Shown here piece by piece: positions 20,724 through 28,767 of a stretch of 42,287 nucleotides of DNA. The stretch spans positions 1 through 42,287 of the forward strand of contig JAGVSR010000156.1 of the NCBI GenBank assembly GCA_019137195.1. Direction: 5' to 3'. Within the stretch, counting starts at the first letter, position 1; each line of letters starts with the position of its first letter. Source of the DNA: Alphaproteobacteria bacterium. Its GTDB lineage: Bacteria > Pseudomonadota > Alphaproteobacteria > Rhizobiales > Hyphomicrobiaceae. The position numbers and the translations under genes are program-made. The notes under the pieces were generated by a model. It was not told the DNA's origin. It searched no databases and was given only the letters and a program-made list of their open reading frames with translations.

Positions 20724-21161
20724 TCAACGGGATTGGGCGGGGACGATTACGACGGGAATGGGCGACGATTGGGCGAGGCCCGAGGCGACGCTGCCGAACA
20801 CCCGCGCGCTCAAGGTGCCCGAGCGCCCGGCGAACACCAGGGCAGCCTTCTGCTCCTTCGCGACCTCGATGACGACGTCGGTCGGATTCCCGAACCGGAC
20901 CTCGCCCGTGACGGTGAGGCCTCCGACCCGGGTCCTCTCGAGGACGGGTGCGAGCACGGTATCCGTGGCCCTGGCGAAGTCGGCCTCCCGCTGGCGGTGG
21001 CGGTCGGCGAGCTCCTGGGGCGTCAGGAAGGTGTAGGGCGACCACTCGAGGACGTGGACGACGTGAAGGCGCGCGCCCTCCTTCGCCGCGTGCCGGGCGG
21101 CCAGGGTGACCGCCCCCTCGTCGGTGCCGTCATATGCCACAACGAACACGGTCTCACTCAT
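20724..21161 (-). CDS. Universal stress protein, UspA family
   Basis: A single-domain 145-residue UspA-fold protein. It begins MSETVFVVAYDGTDEGA, with the Asp that contacts the nucleotide base. It ends with GRSGTLSARVFGSVASGLAQSSPIPVVIV, where the family's ATP-binding pattern G-x2-G-x9-G(S/T) is only partly kept (AGRSGTL...GSVASGLAQ). The minus-strand frame extends to 21773, but homology and a strong GGAGGGG ribosome site select the ATG complementary to 21159-21161. It precedes agcS by 15 bp in one transcript. The role is probably a stress or energy-linked regulator; a link to the adjacent transporter is inferred from the operon. Confidence 0.9.
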   Translation of the reverse strand: MSETVFVVAYDGTDEGAVTLAARHAAKEGARLHVVHVLEWSPYTFLTPQELADRHRQREADFARATDTVLAPVLERTRVGGLTVTGEVRFGNPTDVVIEVAKEQKAALVFAGRSGTLSARVFGSVASGLAQSSPIPVVIVPAQSR

Positions 21162-21203
21162 TGTCCCCTCCCCTTCCACCCCGTGCGCCGAGACAAACGG
21201 GAA

Positions 21204-21217
21204 ATACGGCACCGTAT
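21204..21217. promoter_or_regulatory. Operator-like inverted repeat upstream of uspA
   Basis: ATACGG-CA-CCGTAT is a perfect 6-bp inverted repeat with a 2-bp spacer. It lies 43-56 bp upstream of the uspA start and in the divergent region shared with the binding-protein gene. I recognise no regulator for it. Confidence 0.3.
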
Positions 21218-21407
21218 GCCACCCTCTCGCCTGCGGGCAAGCCAAAGACGAGGCAGCGGGCCGCTCTGCACAAAATCCCTGCACCTCCGCCGCCGGACCG
21301 TACCGGGGCTCGGTGCGGGGCTGTTGTTCGCGAGCGGCGGCTTGATCCCGGCGCGGCCCTGCCGCAGAGATCGGTCCCGCAGCTTCCGTCTTTCGATTCG
21401 AGGTCGC

Positions 21408-22589
21408 GTGCCGTTCGCCCGCTTTCGCCTTTTCGAGCTCCGTCACCGTCTCGCCGCCGGACCAGCGGCTGGACTGCGCGCGCGCGCCGGCGTGGTCCTT
21501 GCCGGCGGGCTTTCGCTGCTGGTCGCAGCCACCACAGCCTCCAAGGCCGAGATTCTGATCGGCGTGGCGCTGCCACAGACGGGGCGGTACGCCGTTCTCG
21601 GGCGGTCGGCCGGCAAAGCCGTGGATGATGCCGTCAAGGCCGTCAACGCCGAGGGCGGCGTACTCGGCGAAACGATCCGCATCGTCACCGCTGACGACCA
21701 TTGCAGCGAGGCCGGCGCCACGTCGGCCGCGCGGGTGCTTGCCGGGGCAGGGGTGAAGCTCGTCGTAGGCCACGTCTGCGAGAAGGCCGCTCTGGCAGCG
21801 GCGGCCGTGTACGGGCCGGCGGGCACTCTGCTCATTGCGCCTGCGGCGAGGCTACCGGCCCTGACCGAACGGCGCGCCGGCAAGACGGTGTTCCGGCTCT
21901 CCGGCCGCGAGGACCGCCAGGGACAGGCGGCCGGCCTTTGGCTGGCCGAAACGGCCAAGTCCGGCAAGGTCGCGATCGTCCAGGACCGCACGGCGTATGC
22001 GCGCGGGCTCACGGCTGGCGCCGTCGAGACGCTCAAGACCCGCAACGTCACGCCGCTCGTGTTCCCGATCGTCGCCAGCGAGAAGTCCTATGCCCCGGTG
22101 ATCCAGGGGCTCGTCGCCGGCAACGTGGAGGCGGTGTTCTTCGCCGGCTATCCGGCAGAGGCGGTCATCATTCTCGCCGGCCTGCGCAAGGCCGGCTCGA
22201 AGGTGCAATTTCTCGGTTGCGACTCGCTGCTGGCGCCGGATTTCGCAGGCACCGAGATGGCCCGCAACGAGGGCGTGCGAGTGATGATGCGGCCCGACCT
22301 CGACGGAGCTGCTCCGGCAACGCCAGGCAGCGATGGCGACGGCGCAGCAAACGGACCCGCCGACGGGCACATCGCGTCGCGGACGGCGCTCGCGGTGCGA
22401 GCATGGGCGGCAGCGGCGCGGCGCGCGGGGTCGAGCGACGGAATGGCGGTCGCCCACGTGCTGGCGACCGAGGTATTCCCGCAGGGTGACGAAGGTGGCC
22501 TGAGCTTCGACGAGAATGGCGACGCTCGAATTGCCGGATTCGTGCCCGCATTCTGGAACGGGACCAATTGGACCGGATCGCCGAAATAG
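21408..22589 (+). CDS. Branched-chain amino acid type ABC substrate-binding protein (orphan)
   Basis: A periplasmic type I binding protein of the LivK/Leu-Ile-Val-binding fold, 393 residues from the GTG at 21408 (GAGG about six bases upstream). The frame is open much further upstream, but that part is the antisense of uspA. Residues ~27-47 form a signal peptide ending ATTASKA. The mature protein begins EILIGVALPQTGRYAVLG and continues with the family pattern VNAEGGVLGETIRIVTADD and VGHVCEKAALAAA. No permease or ATPase genes accompany it, so it either feeds a transporter encoded elsewhere or acts as a sensor. The ligand is unknown. Confidence 0.82.
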   Translation: MPFARFRLFELRHRLAAGPAAGLRARAGVVLAGGLSLLVAATTASKAEILIGVALPQTGRYAVLGRSAGKAVDDAVKAVNAEGGVLGETIRIVTADDHCSEAGATSAARVLAGAGVKLVVGHVCEKAALAAAAVYGPAGTLLIAPAARLPALTERRAGKTVFRLSGREDRQGQAAGLWLAETAKSGKVAIVQDRTAYARGLTAGAVETLKTRNVTPLVFPIVASEKSYAPVIQGLVAGNVEAVFFAGYPAEAVIILAGLRKAGSKVQFLGCDSLLAPDFAGTEMARNEGVRVMMRPDLDGAAPATPGSDGDGAANGPADGHIASRTALAVRAWAAAARRAGSSDGMAVAHVLATEVFPQGDEGGLSFDENGDARIAGFVPAFWNGTNWTGSPK

Positions 22590-22606
22590 CCTCGAGGCAA
22601 TTTTTT
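22589..22606 (+). terminator. Weak candidate intrinsic terminator
   Basis: The palindrome GCCTCGAGGC (22589-22598) is followed by AA and six T. The stem is only three to four base pairs once a loop is allowed. It starts on the last base of the binding-protein stop codon. Confidence 0.3.
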
Positions 22607-22658
22607 AGCCGACGCGATTTGCATCGGCTTCAGTCGATCCGGTCGCGTCTGGGACTGC

Positions 22659-22856
22659 TCAGCGGCCCTGGCTCTCGGCCAGGCACTCGGTCATGAGCTG
22701 CTTCTCGAGCAGGGCGAGCTCGCGCGGAACGGCGACGCCCTTCTGCCGGTAGCCCATAATGCGCTCCTTGACGAGAGCGTAGCAGCGGCGCGGATCCTCG
22801 ATCGCCTCCATCTGGTTGCTGAGATCGGCGATCTCGCTCTGCATCTGTTCGGACAT
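22659..22856 (-). CDS. Small conserved-looking cytoplasmic protein, function unknown
   Basis: A 65-residue, charged, helical protein starting MSEQMQSEIADLSNQMEAI, with no signal peptide or membrane segment. I choose the ATG complementary to 22854-22856, since a GAAGAGGG ribosome site stands just upstream; the longer frame to 22910 has none. The segment DPRRCYALVKERI and a late LEKQLMTECLAESQ suggest a compact alpha-helical fold with two Cys. It resembles small unannotated alphaproteobacterial ORFs, but I cannot name a family. It stands alone on the minus strand, facing the orphan binding-protein gene convergently. Confidence 0.6.
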   Translation of the reverse strand: MSEQMQSEIADLSNQMEAIEDPRRCYALVKERIMGYRQKGVAVPRELALLEKQLMTECLAESQGR

Positions 22857-23341
22857 TGCGTATTGGCCCTCTTCAAATGGCGCCTCCGGGACCGCGTGCG
22901 AGCTTGGCATCGGGCCTCGGTGCGTGGTCCGGGGGCAATGAGCCTAACCGGAGCCGATGAACGACACGTATACTCGGAGCATGCACTCTCAATTTCAAGT
23001 GCAGCGCCGACACGGTTTGCGTATTCGGCTAACGATTGATGTCGGTTCCGCCGCACACGCCTTCGACTTACCCCAACCTGACGGGCGCGTAGTGACCAGC
23101 CCATTGTGGCCCGATCTTGGCCTGCCGCCGCAAACTTCTATCGCGTTGCAAAATTGCATTTCGCTATGCGGCAGCGGTCGGCCAGATCTGAATGAAAATT
23201 CATTTTGCAGAGCGGTAGGCGCGGAATATGCAGCGCTTTTCTATTGCGTCGCGAGAGGGCGCCCGGGCAGTGTCGGACCGAGCCGGGCGGGGCCCCTCCG
23301 AGCGCCGTTGCGACGCGCGCTTCCCAACCATGGTTGTCCGC
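22857..23341. promoter_or_regulatory. Divergent intergenic region with two AT-rich palindromes
   Basis: 485 bp without a supportable gene, between the small minus-strand ORF and the S58 peptidase. It contains TGCAA-AA-TTGCA at 23147-23158 and AATGAA-AA-TTCATT at 23191-23204. These are distinctly AT-rich for this genome and 33 bp apart centre to centre to within a base or so. They look like operator half-site pairs upstream of the peptidase gene; the regulator is unknown. Confidence 0.35.
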
Positions 23342-24349
23342 ATGACACGTTGTCGCAATCTCATCACCGACGTTCCCGGCATCGCTGTCGGATGTGCTCA
23401 CGACGGGCGAATCATGTCGGGCGTGACCGTGGTGTTGCCGGCCCGGCCCGCGATGGCGGCGCTCGATGTGCGCGGCGGCGGGCCGGGCACGCGGGAGAGC
23501 GATGCCATCGGTCTGGCGGGCAGTGTCGAGGAGGTGCATGCGATCGTGCTGTCCGGCGGGTCGGCATTCGGGCTTTCGGCGGCCACAGGCGTGCAGTGCT
23601 GGCTCGCGGAGCGTGGAATCGGATTCGACGTCGGCGGCGCCCGCGTGCCCGTCGTTCCGCAAGCCATCCTGTTCGATCTCCTGAACGGCGGCGACAAGGC
23701 GTGGGGTGCGAGCCCGCCCTACGAGGCCCTGGCGCGGGCCGCCTGCGACGCGGCCGGCGCCGAGTTTCCATTGGGTAGCGTCGGTGCCGGATACGGGGCT
23801 ACGACATGCAACTTGAGGGGCGGGCTCGGCAGCGCGTCGGAAGCGCTTCCGGGAGGGCTGGTGGTCGGCGCGCTGGTGGCGGCCAACCCGGTCGGCTCGG
23901 TCACCGTCGGCGACGGGCCGCAGTTCTGGGCGGCGCCGTTCGAGCAGGGCGGGGAATTCGGCGGCCAAGGCTTCCCCGCTGAGCTCCCGGCCGCGGCGCT
24001 CCATCCGCGGCTCAAGGGCGGTCCCGGACAAAGCACGACCCTCGCCGTGGTGGCGACCAACGCGCGGCTCTCGAGGCGTTCGGCGCACCGGCTGGCGGTC
24101 ATGGCACAGACGGGTCTCGCACGCGCCATCTATCCTGTGCACACACCACTCGACGGCGATGCAGTTTTTGCACTGGCGACGGGCGAGATTGGGGTGGAAG
24201 ATGGCGCCCACGGCTTGGCGTATCTCGGCGCAGCGGCGTCCCGTGTGCTGGCTCGGTCTGTAGCACGCGCCATCTACGCCGCCGACGTGGCGCCGGAGGG
24301 CTGGAATGGACCACCCGCCTGGCGGTCCCGGTTCGGAGCGAGAGCGTGA
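23342..24349 (+). CDS. Self-processing P1/S58 family peptidase (DmpA/NylC-like)
   Basis: A member of the DmpA/BapA/NylC N-terminal-nucleophile superfamily, whose precursors cut themselves into alpha and beta chains. 335 residues from the ATG at 23342 (ATG 23330 also possible). Family segments are NLITDVPGIAVGCAHD, VLSGGSAFGLSAATGV, GSVGAGYGATTC, GGLGSAS and VVATNARLSRRSAHRLA. By alignment to NylC-type sequences, the nucleophile is Thr232 and the scissile bond is Ser231-Thr232; NylC has Asn before its Thr. Substrates in the family are short or beta-peptides, aminohexanoate oligomers or D-esters; none can be assigned here. A small exported ORF overlaps its stop codon. Confidence 0.88.
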   Translation: MTRCRNLITDVPGIAVGCAHDGRIMSGVTVVLPARPAMAALDVRGGGPGTRESDAIGLAGSVEEVHAIVLSGGSAFGLSAATGVQCWLAERGIGFDVGGARVPVVPQAILFDLLNGGDKAWGASPPYEALARAACDAAGAEFPLGSVGAGYGATTCNLRGGLGSASEALPGGLVVGALVAANPVGSVTVGDGPQFWAAPFEQGGEFGGQGFPAELPAAALHPRLKGGPGQSTTLAVVATNARLSRRSAHRLAVMAQTGLARAIYPVHTPLDGDAVFALATGEIGVEDGAHGLAYLGAAASRVLARSVARAIYAADVAPEGWNGPPAWRSRFGARA

Positions 24350-24531
24350 GCCATCGCTGGAAGGTCATCCTGTCGATTGCAGCGGCCACGAGCATGACGC
24401 TGTCGGCCATCTACGCGCTTGCCGACCAGCACTGCACGGACCAAGGGCTCGTGTTCCTCTTGCACCGGCTCGACTGCGTCTCGGCCGAGCCGCCGCCGAT
24501 CAGCATTCATCGCGACTTGCGTCATTCTTGA
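24346..24531 (+). CDS. Small exported or membrane-anchored protein, unknown
   Basis: A 61-residue ORF whose GTG start overlaps the TGA of the peptidase gene (GTGA, 24346-24349), so translation would be coupled. Residues ~5-26 (WKVILSIAAATSMTLSAIYALA) form a signal peptide or single membrane helix. Two Cys follow (HCTDQ and LDCVS) that could form a periplasmic disulfide. No family is recognised. The stop-start overlap and the hydrophobic segment followed by a two-Cys tail make it more credible than a random frame. Confidence 0.5.
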   Translation: MSHRWKVILSIAAATSMTLSAIYALADQHCTDQGLVFLLHRLDCVSAEPPPISIHRDLRHS

Positions 24532-24624
24532 ACGGTAAACCGCGCGCCGCTCGATTGAAGCGACGGGGCGTGTCTGCTAGGCCTCGGCCAGGCGTTGAAG
24601 GGCATTCCGGCCCCCGCACCCCCA

Positions 24625-24649
24625 GCCCTCTCCGCCCCGCAGAGAGGGC
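24625..24649. repeat. REP-like palindrome upstream of purB
   Basis: GCCCTCT (24625-24631) and AGAGGGC (24643-24649) form a 7-bp stem with a C-rich loop. They sit within a CCCCCGCACCCCC context that resembles the high-copy intergenic palindromes found in many proteobacterial genomes. Copy number cannot be judged from one window. Confidence 0.35.
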
Positions 24650-24691
24650 GCTCGAACGGCGCTCGCAAGAAATGAGTGCAGAAGGCCCGCC

Positions 24692-25993
24692 ATGATCCCA
24701 CGCTACTCCCGCCCCGAAATGGTCCGTATCTGGGAGGCAGAGAGCCGCTACTCGATCTGGTTCGAGATCGAGGCTCATGCGGCGACCGCAATGGCCGACC
24801 TCGGCCAGATCCCGAAGGAGGCGGCGGACGTCATCTGGAGCAAGGGCTCGAAAGCCAGGTTCGAGGTGGCCCGCATCGATGCCATCGAGCAGGTGACGAA
24901 GCACGACGTCATCGCTTTCCTCACCCACTTGGCCGAGATCGTCGGGCCCGAGGCGCGCTTCGTGCATCAGGGCATGACCTCGTCGGACGTGCTCGACACC
25001 TGCCTCAACGTGCAGCTGAAGCGCGCCGCCGACATCCTGATCGCCGACCTCGACCGGCTGCTCGAGGCCTTGAAGCACCGCGCCTTCGAGCACCGGCTGA
25101 CACCGACCATCGGCAGGAGCCACGGCATCCACGCCGAGCCGACGACGTTCGGTCTGAAGCTGGCCTGCGCCTACGCCGAGTTCCATCGCGCGAAGGATCG
25201 CATGATCTTGGCGCGCGACGAGGTCTCGACGTGCGCCATCTCGGGTGCGGTCGGCACCTTCGCCAATATCGATCCCCGGGTAGAGGAGTACGTGGCCAAG
25301 CGCATGGGTCTCAAGCCGGAGCCGGTCTCGACCCAGGTGGTGCCCCGCGACCGGCACGCCATGTATTTTGCCACGCTCGCGGTTATCGCGTCCTCGATCG
25401 AGCGTCTGGCGACCGAGGTTCGCCACCTGCAGAGGACCGAGGTGCTCGAGGCCGAGGAGTACTTCTCGCCCGGGCAGAAGGGCTCCTCCGCCATGCCGCA
25501 CAAGCGCAACCCGGTCTTGGCCGAAAACCTGACAGGGCTTGCGCGCACGGTGCGTGCCTACTGCGTGCCGGCAATGGAGAACGTGGCGCTCTGGCACGAG
25601 CGCGACATCTCGCATTCGTCGGTGGAGCGCATTATCGCCCCCGACGCGACGGTAACGCTCGACTTCGCGCTGAACCGCCTCGCCGGCGTCATCGAGAAGC
25701 TCGTCGTCTATCCCGAGAACATGCGCAAGAACCTCGACAAGCTCGGCGGTCTGCACAACTCGCAGCGTGTCCTGCTCGCGCTCACGCAAGCCGGTGTGTC
25801 GCGCGAGGACGCCTACGCCATGGTCCAGCGCAACGCCATGAAGACGTGGGAGGAGGGAAAGGACTTTCTCACCGAGCTCAAGGCCGACGACGAGGTGGTG
25901 GCCAAGGTCCCCGCGGCCGATCTCGAGGCCATGTTCGATCTCGGCTATCACCTGAAGCACATCGATACGATCTTCAAGCGCGTGTTCGGTTGA
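24692..25993 (+). CDS. purB: Adenylosuccinate lyase
   Basis: This catalyses two fumarate eliminations in purine synthesis: SAICAR to AICAR, and adenylosuccinate to AMP. The 433-residue protein is of full family length. Visible are KHDVIAFL (70-77), TIGRSHGIHAEP (139-150) with the conserved His, and the fumarase/aspartase superfamily signature GSSAMPHKRNP at 264-274. It starts at the ATG at 24692, with the AAGG of AGAAGGCCC upstream. It is a lone gene; the glutathione S-transferase that follows is 114 bp away. Confidence 0.97.
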   Translation: MIPRYSRPEMVRIWEAESRYSIWFEIEAHAATAMADLGQIPKEAADVIWSKGSKARFEVARIDAIEQVTKHDVIAFLTHLAEIVGPEARFVHQGMTSSDVLDTCLNVQLKRAADILIADLDRLLEALKHRAFEHRLTPTIGRSHGIHAEPTTFGLKLACAYAEFHRAKDRMILARDEVSTCAISGAVGTFANIDPRVEEYVAKRMGLKPEPVSTQVVPRDRHAMYFATLAVIASSIERLATEVRHLQRTEVLEAEEYFSPGQKGSSAMPHKRNPVLAENLTGLARTVRAYCVPAMENVALWHERDISHSSVERIIAPDATVTLDFALNRLAGVIEKLVVYPENMRKNLDKLGGLHNSQRVLLALTQAGVSREDAYAMVQRNAMKTWEEGKDFLTELKADDEVVAKVPAADLEAMFDLGYHLKHIDTIFKRVFG

Positions 25994-26107
25994 CGTTGCG
26001 CGGCGTCCGGCCATCCGCTCCCGGACCCGTCGCGCCGATCCGCAGTTGAGCGAAGCAGGTTGTCGGACCCGGTGGGTCGGACAACCGAGATCCAGCCGGA
26101 GACATCC

Positions 26108-26707
26108 ATGTATACCCTGATCGGCCTGCCGAAGACGCGCGCGTTCCGCGTCATGTGGATGCTCGAGGAGCTGGGGCTCGCGTACGAGCAGATCCCGACG
26201 CCCCCGCGCGATCCCTCGCTTGCCGCCATCAATCCTTCGGGCAAGGTGCCGGTGTTGAAGGTCGGCGACGATTACATCATCGACTCGGTCGCCATCTGCC
26301 AGTTCCTGGCCGACAAGCACAACCGCTTCACATTTCCTGCCGGCACCATCGAGCGCGCTCACCAGGACAGCTTCACGCAGTTTTCGGTCGACGACATAGA
26401 GGGCCCGCTGTGGACGGCCGCCAAGCACACGTTCGTGCTGCCGGCCGAGCTCAGGATCGAAGACGTCAAGAAGGCCTGCCGCTACGACTTCGACCGCGCC
26501 ATCCAGGCGCTCAGCGAGCGGCTAGGCACCAGGAGCTACGTCATGGGCGACGGCTTCACGGTGCCCGATCTCTTGATCGCGCATTGTTGCGGCTGGGCCT
26601 CGACCATGGGCTGGACGCTTCCCCAAGGCAATGTCGCCGACTACGTGGCGCGGGTCCGCGCCCGCCCCGCGTTCCAGAAGGCCTGGTCAATCCGCGAAAA
26701 GGCGTGA
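26108..26707 (+). CDS. Glutathione S-transferase family protein
   Basis: A 199-residue cytosolic GST. The thioredoxin-like N-terminal domain begins MYTLIGLPKTRAFRVMWMLEELG and has the cis-Pro loop NPSGKVPVL (42-50) and the glutathione-contacting IIDSVAI (57-63). The helical C-terminal domain includes the N-capping segment GDGFTVPDLLIAH. The ATG at 26108, with GGAG eight bases upstream, is preferred to the longer frame from 26060. It probably conjugates or reduces electrophiles; the substrate is unknown. Confidence 0.9.
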   Translation: MYTLIGLPKTRAFRVMWMLEELGLAYEQIPTPPRDPSLAAINPSGKVPVLKVGDDYIIDSVAICQFLADKHNRFTFPAGTIERAHQDSFTQFSVDDIEGPLWTAAKHTFVLPAELRIEDVKKACRYDFDRAIQALSERLGTRSYVMGDGFTVPDLLIAHCCGWASTMGWTLPQGNVADYVARVRARPAFQKAWSIREKA

Positions 26708-26773
26708 ACACGCCGGGCGGACAACCGGCCCTCGGGACTTGTGGTCCCGCCTGCCAGTGTGCCGGTCTGCCGG

Positions 26774-27193
26774 TCACGGCGGCGCCGCGTAGCTCTCTTC
26801 GAGCTCTTTGGTCCGTTCCTCGGTCTTGCGAGCCATGCAGCCGAGCACCGCGAGCGTCGTGCCGGTGCCGCCCGACCAGAACATGGGCATGTGGTCTTTG
26901 CATTCGGCATCGCGGAATGCGACCCAGCCGCGCTGGCTCTTGCGCAGCGCCTCCTCCCAGCTGGTGGCATCGTACGGCGGGTCGGATGCCATTCCTTTGA
27001 TCGCGAGGAGTGCGCGCTTGTATGCCTCGTTGAGCTTGGCATCTGCCAGCGCGAGCGCGCGGTCGGCGCATTCGTTTTCCTCGACCGTCGATGTCGGATT
27101 TTGGCAATCTACAGGCTCCGCCGCGGCGAGGGCCGTCGGCAGCGATGCCGTTATCAGCGCCAGGAGCGTGAGCCTCACGAAGTCGACCGCCAT
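26774..27193 (-). CDS. Secreted LprI-like protein (DUF1311)
   Basis: A 139-residue periplasmic protein. A signal peptide covers residues ~1-25 (FVRLTLLALITASLPTALAA). The mature part has the DUF1311/lysozyme-inhibitor LprI pattern: an early Cys (VDCQNP), ECADRALALADAKLNEAYKR, a central Trp-rich part and a late DAEC...GCMARKTEERTKEL, whose paired Cys probably form disulfides. A strong GGGGGGAG ribosome site precedes the ATG complementary to 27191-27193. The role is envelope-related, possibly lysozyme inhibition by analogy with the namesake; this is not proven for most members. Confidence 0.85.
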   Translation of the reverse strand: MAVDFVRLTLLALITASLPTALAAAEPVDCQNPTSTVEENECADRALALADAKLNEAYKRALLAIKGMASDPPYDATSWEEALRKSQRGWVAFRDAECKDHMPMFWSGGTGTTLAVLGCMARKTEERTKELEESYAAPP

Positions 27194-27322
27194 GTGTGCT
27201 CCCCCCGTTCAGTCAGGATGGCGATCGTATAGTCCGGTCTGCCCCGTTCCGACAGCGGGAACGACGCTGAGACCGTGAGCTGGGATTTCGAGCTGCGGGT
27301 GACGGGCACCCGTCGGCGTGGT

Positions 27323-28159
27323 TCAATCCTCGGCGATGCGGCTTTCGATGTCGCTGACGATCATGCGGGCGATACGTGAGCAGGCATCCGTTTCGAGCGT
27401 CTCCCAGATCGACTGTCCCCTCCTCGCGACGGCCGACACGTTGCCGTTGATGCGGTGCATGGGCCGGCCGCCTCGGGTGAGCACGTCCACGACGTAGGCG
27501 TATGTGAGGTTGGCGCCGAGCTTCGCCACACTGAAGGCTGCGTCGATAACATAGGCTGCCGTCTGTCTGCCCGTGTCCCGGCCGCTGGCCGCGAGTTCGG
27601 CGTGGATCGCGCGTTCCAGGCGGTCCTCGGTGCTTTCAGGAAGGCCGAGTATATCGCCGACTGCGAATTGTGCCTGAGCGGGGAACAGCGGCGAAAGCTT
27701 GACGGGAGCTGGCGCGGGCATTGGCGCCGGTATCGCTGGCGCGGGCCGGGATGCCTCGGCGGCAGGAGGCGACGCCGCAGGTGCCGTACCGGCCTGCGGG
27801 ATCTCTGCCATCAGCGTTGCTGGCGAGGGCTTCTTGCGCAGGCTCGGCGGCGCTGTGTGATCGGCCACGGCTCCAACGACCTGGGTTCGGCGCGGCGCCT
27901 TCTTGACCGGTGGACCGGTGAACGCCACCCCGACCTCGCTTGTGCGGCGCCAAACCACACGGCAGGGAATCTCGAAGCCATCCATCTCGACCAGGAGCTC
28001 GAAGGTGTCGGGCACGATGTTGCCGGCTACGCTGAGGCGTGCTCCGCTGTCCGAGATGTCGCGCATGCTGGCCGGCAGGGTCGAGTGCCGGTTGTTGAAG
28101 GCGATGATGGCGCTCTTGAGCTGCCGCCTTCGCGCCGTTTTTCGATTGGGGTGCTGCAT
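27323..28159 (-). CDS. PilZ-domain protein with unrecognised C-terminal domain
   Basis: A 278-residue cytoplasmic protein in three parts. Residues 1-~85 are a PilZ domain, which binds cyclic di-GMP in many proteins: RKTAR at 6-10 fits the RxxxR motif and DISDSG at 34-39 fits (D/N)xSxxG. Residues ~88-165 are a Pro/Ala-rich flexible linker. Residues ~178-278 form a compact mixed helical domain (from TEDRLERAIHAEL to IESRIAED) that I cannot assign. It is read from the ATG complementary to 28157-28159 with only a weak ribosome site. It is monocistronic, lying 125 bp beyond queF. It is probably an effector that couples c-di-GMP to an unknown output of its C-terminal domain. Confidence 0.82.
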   Translation of the reverse strand: MQHPNRKTARRRQLKSAIIAFNNRHSTLPASMRDISDSGARLSVAGNIVPDTFELLVEMDGFEIPCRVVWRRTSEVGVAFTGPPVKKAPRRTQVVGAVADHTAPPSLRKKPSPATLMAEIPQAGTAPAASPPAAEASRPAPAIPAPMPAPAPVKLSPLFPAQAQFAVGDILGLPESTEDRLERAIHAELAASGRDTGRQTAAYVIDAAFSVAKLGANLTYAYVVDVLTRGGRPMHRINGNVSAVARRGQSIWETLETDACSRIARMIVSDIESRIAED

Positions 28160-28284
28160 GGGCGCCTTCGCCCGCCGGGGGCGCCGGAATCGATCCTCGT
28201 TCTGAACGACGTTAGCAGACGCGGCCTAAGTCACCGTTAACGTTCTGCCCGACGTCGGAGCGTTCGACCGAGGGAGGCCTGCGA

Positions 28285-28761
28285 TCAGCCGCGCCCGCGA
28301 TAGGGAGCGACGCCCTGGTCGGGCAGCCAGACGCCTTGAGGACAGGTGCCGGTCTGCCAGAAGACGTCGATCGGCATGCCGCCGCGCGGATACCAGTAGC
28401 CGCCGATCCGGAGGTAATGAGGCTCTAGGAGCTGGGTGAGGCGCTTGCCGACGGCGAGCGTGCAATCCTCGTGAAAGGCGCCGTGATTGCGAAACGAGGC
28501 GAGGTAGAGCTTCAAGCTCTTGCTCTCGACCAGCCAGTCCTTCGGCACGTAGTCGATGACGAGGTGGGCGAAGTCGGGCTGACCGGTGACAGGGCACAGC
28601 GAGGTGAACTCGGGCTGAGTGAAGCGGGCGACGTAGCGGGTGTCGGGGTGCGGGTTCGGCACGCGCTCGAGAACAGCCGTCGTGGGGCAGTCCGGGACGA
28701 GTGTCTGGCGGCCGAGCTGGGTGACCGTCTGGTTGGCGGCCGGCGGGGGTTTACTTGCCAT
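28285..28761 (-). CDS. queF: NADPH-dependent 7-cyano-7-deazaguanine reductase
   Basis: This reduces preQ0 to preQ1, committing the deazaguanine to queuosine in tRNA. It is the short, unimodular type: 158 residues with the nucleophile Cys56 in [12 protein letters not shown], Asp63, the NADPH-binding ESKSLKLY (79-86), and the HE pair at 97-98 that holds preQ0. It starts at the ATG complementary to 28759-28761, 6 bp downstream of the queD stop, so queD and queF are co-transcribed on the minus strand. All catalytic residues appear present. Confidence 0.96.
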   Translation of the reverse strand: MASKPPPAANQTVTQLGRQTLVPDCPTTAVLERVPNPHPDTRYVARFTQPEFTSLCPVTGQPDFAHLVIDYVPKDWLVESKSLKLYLASFRNHGAFHEDCTLAVGKRLTQLLEPHYLRIGGYWYPRGGMPIDVFWQTGTCPQGVWLPDQGVAPYRGRG

Positions 28762-28767
28762 GACGAG

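Noticed and set aside
24500..26428. 642-codon minus-strand frame across purB
   Set aside because: Antisense shadow; composition follows codon bias of purB.
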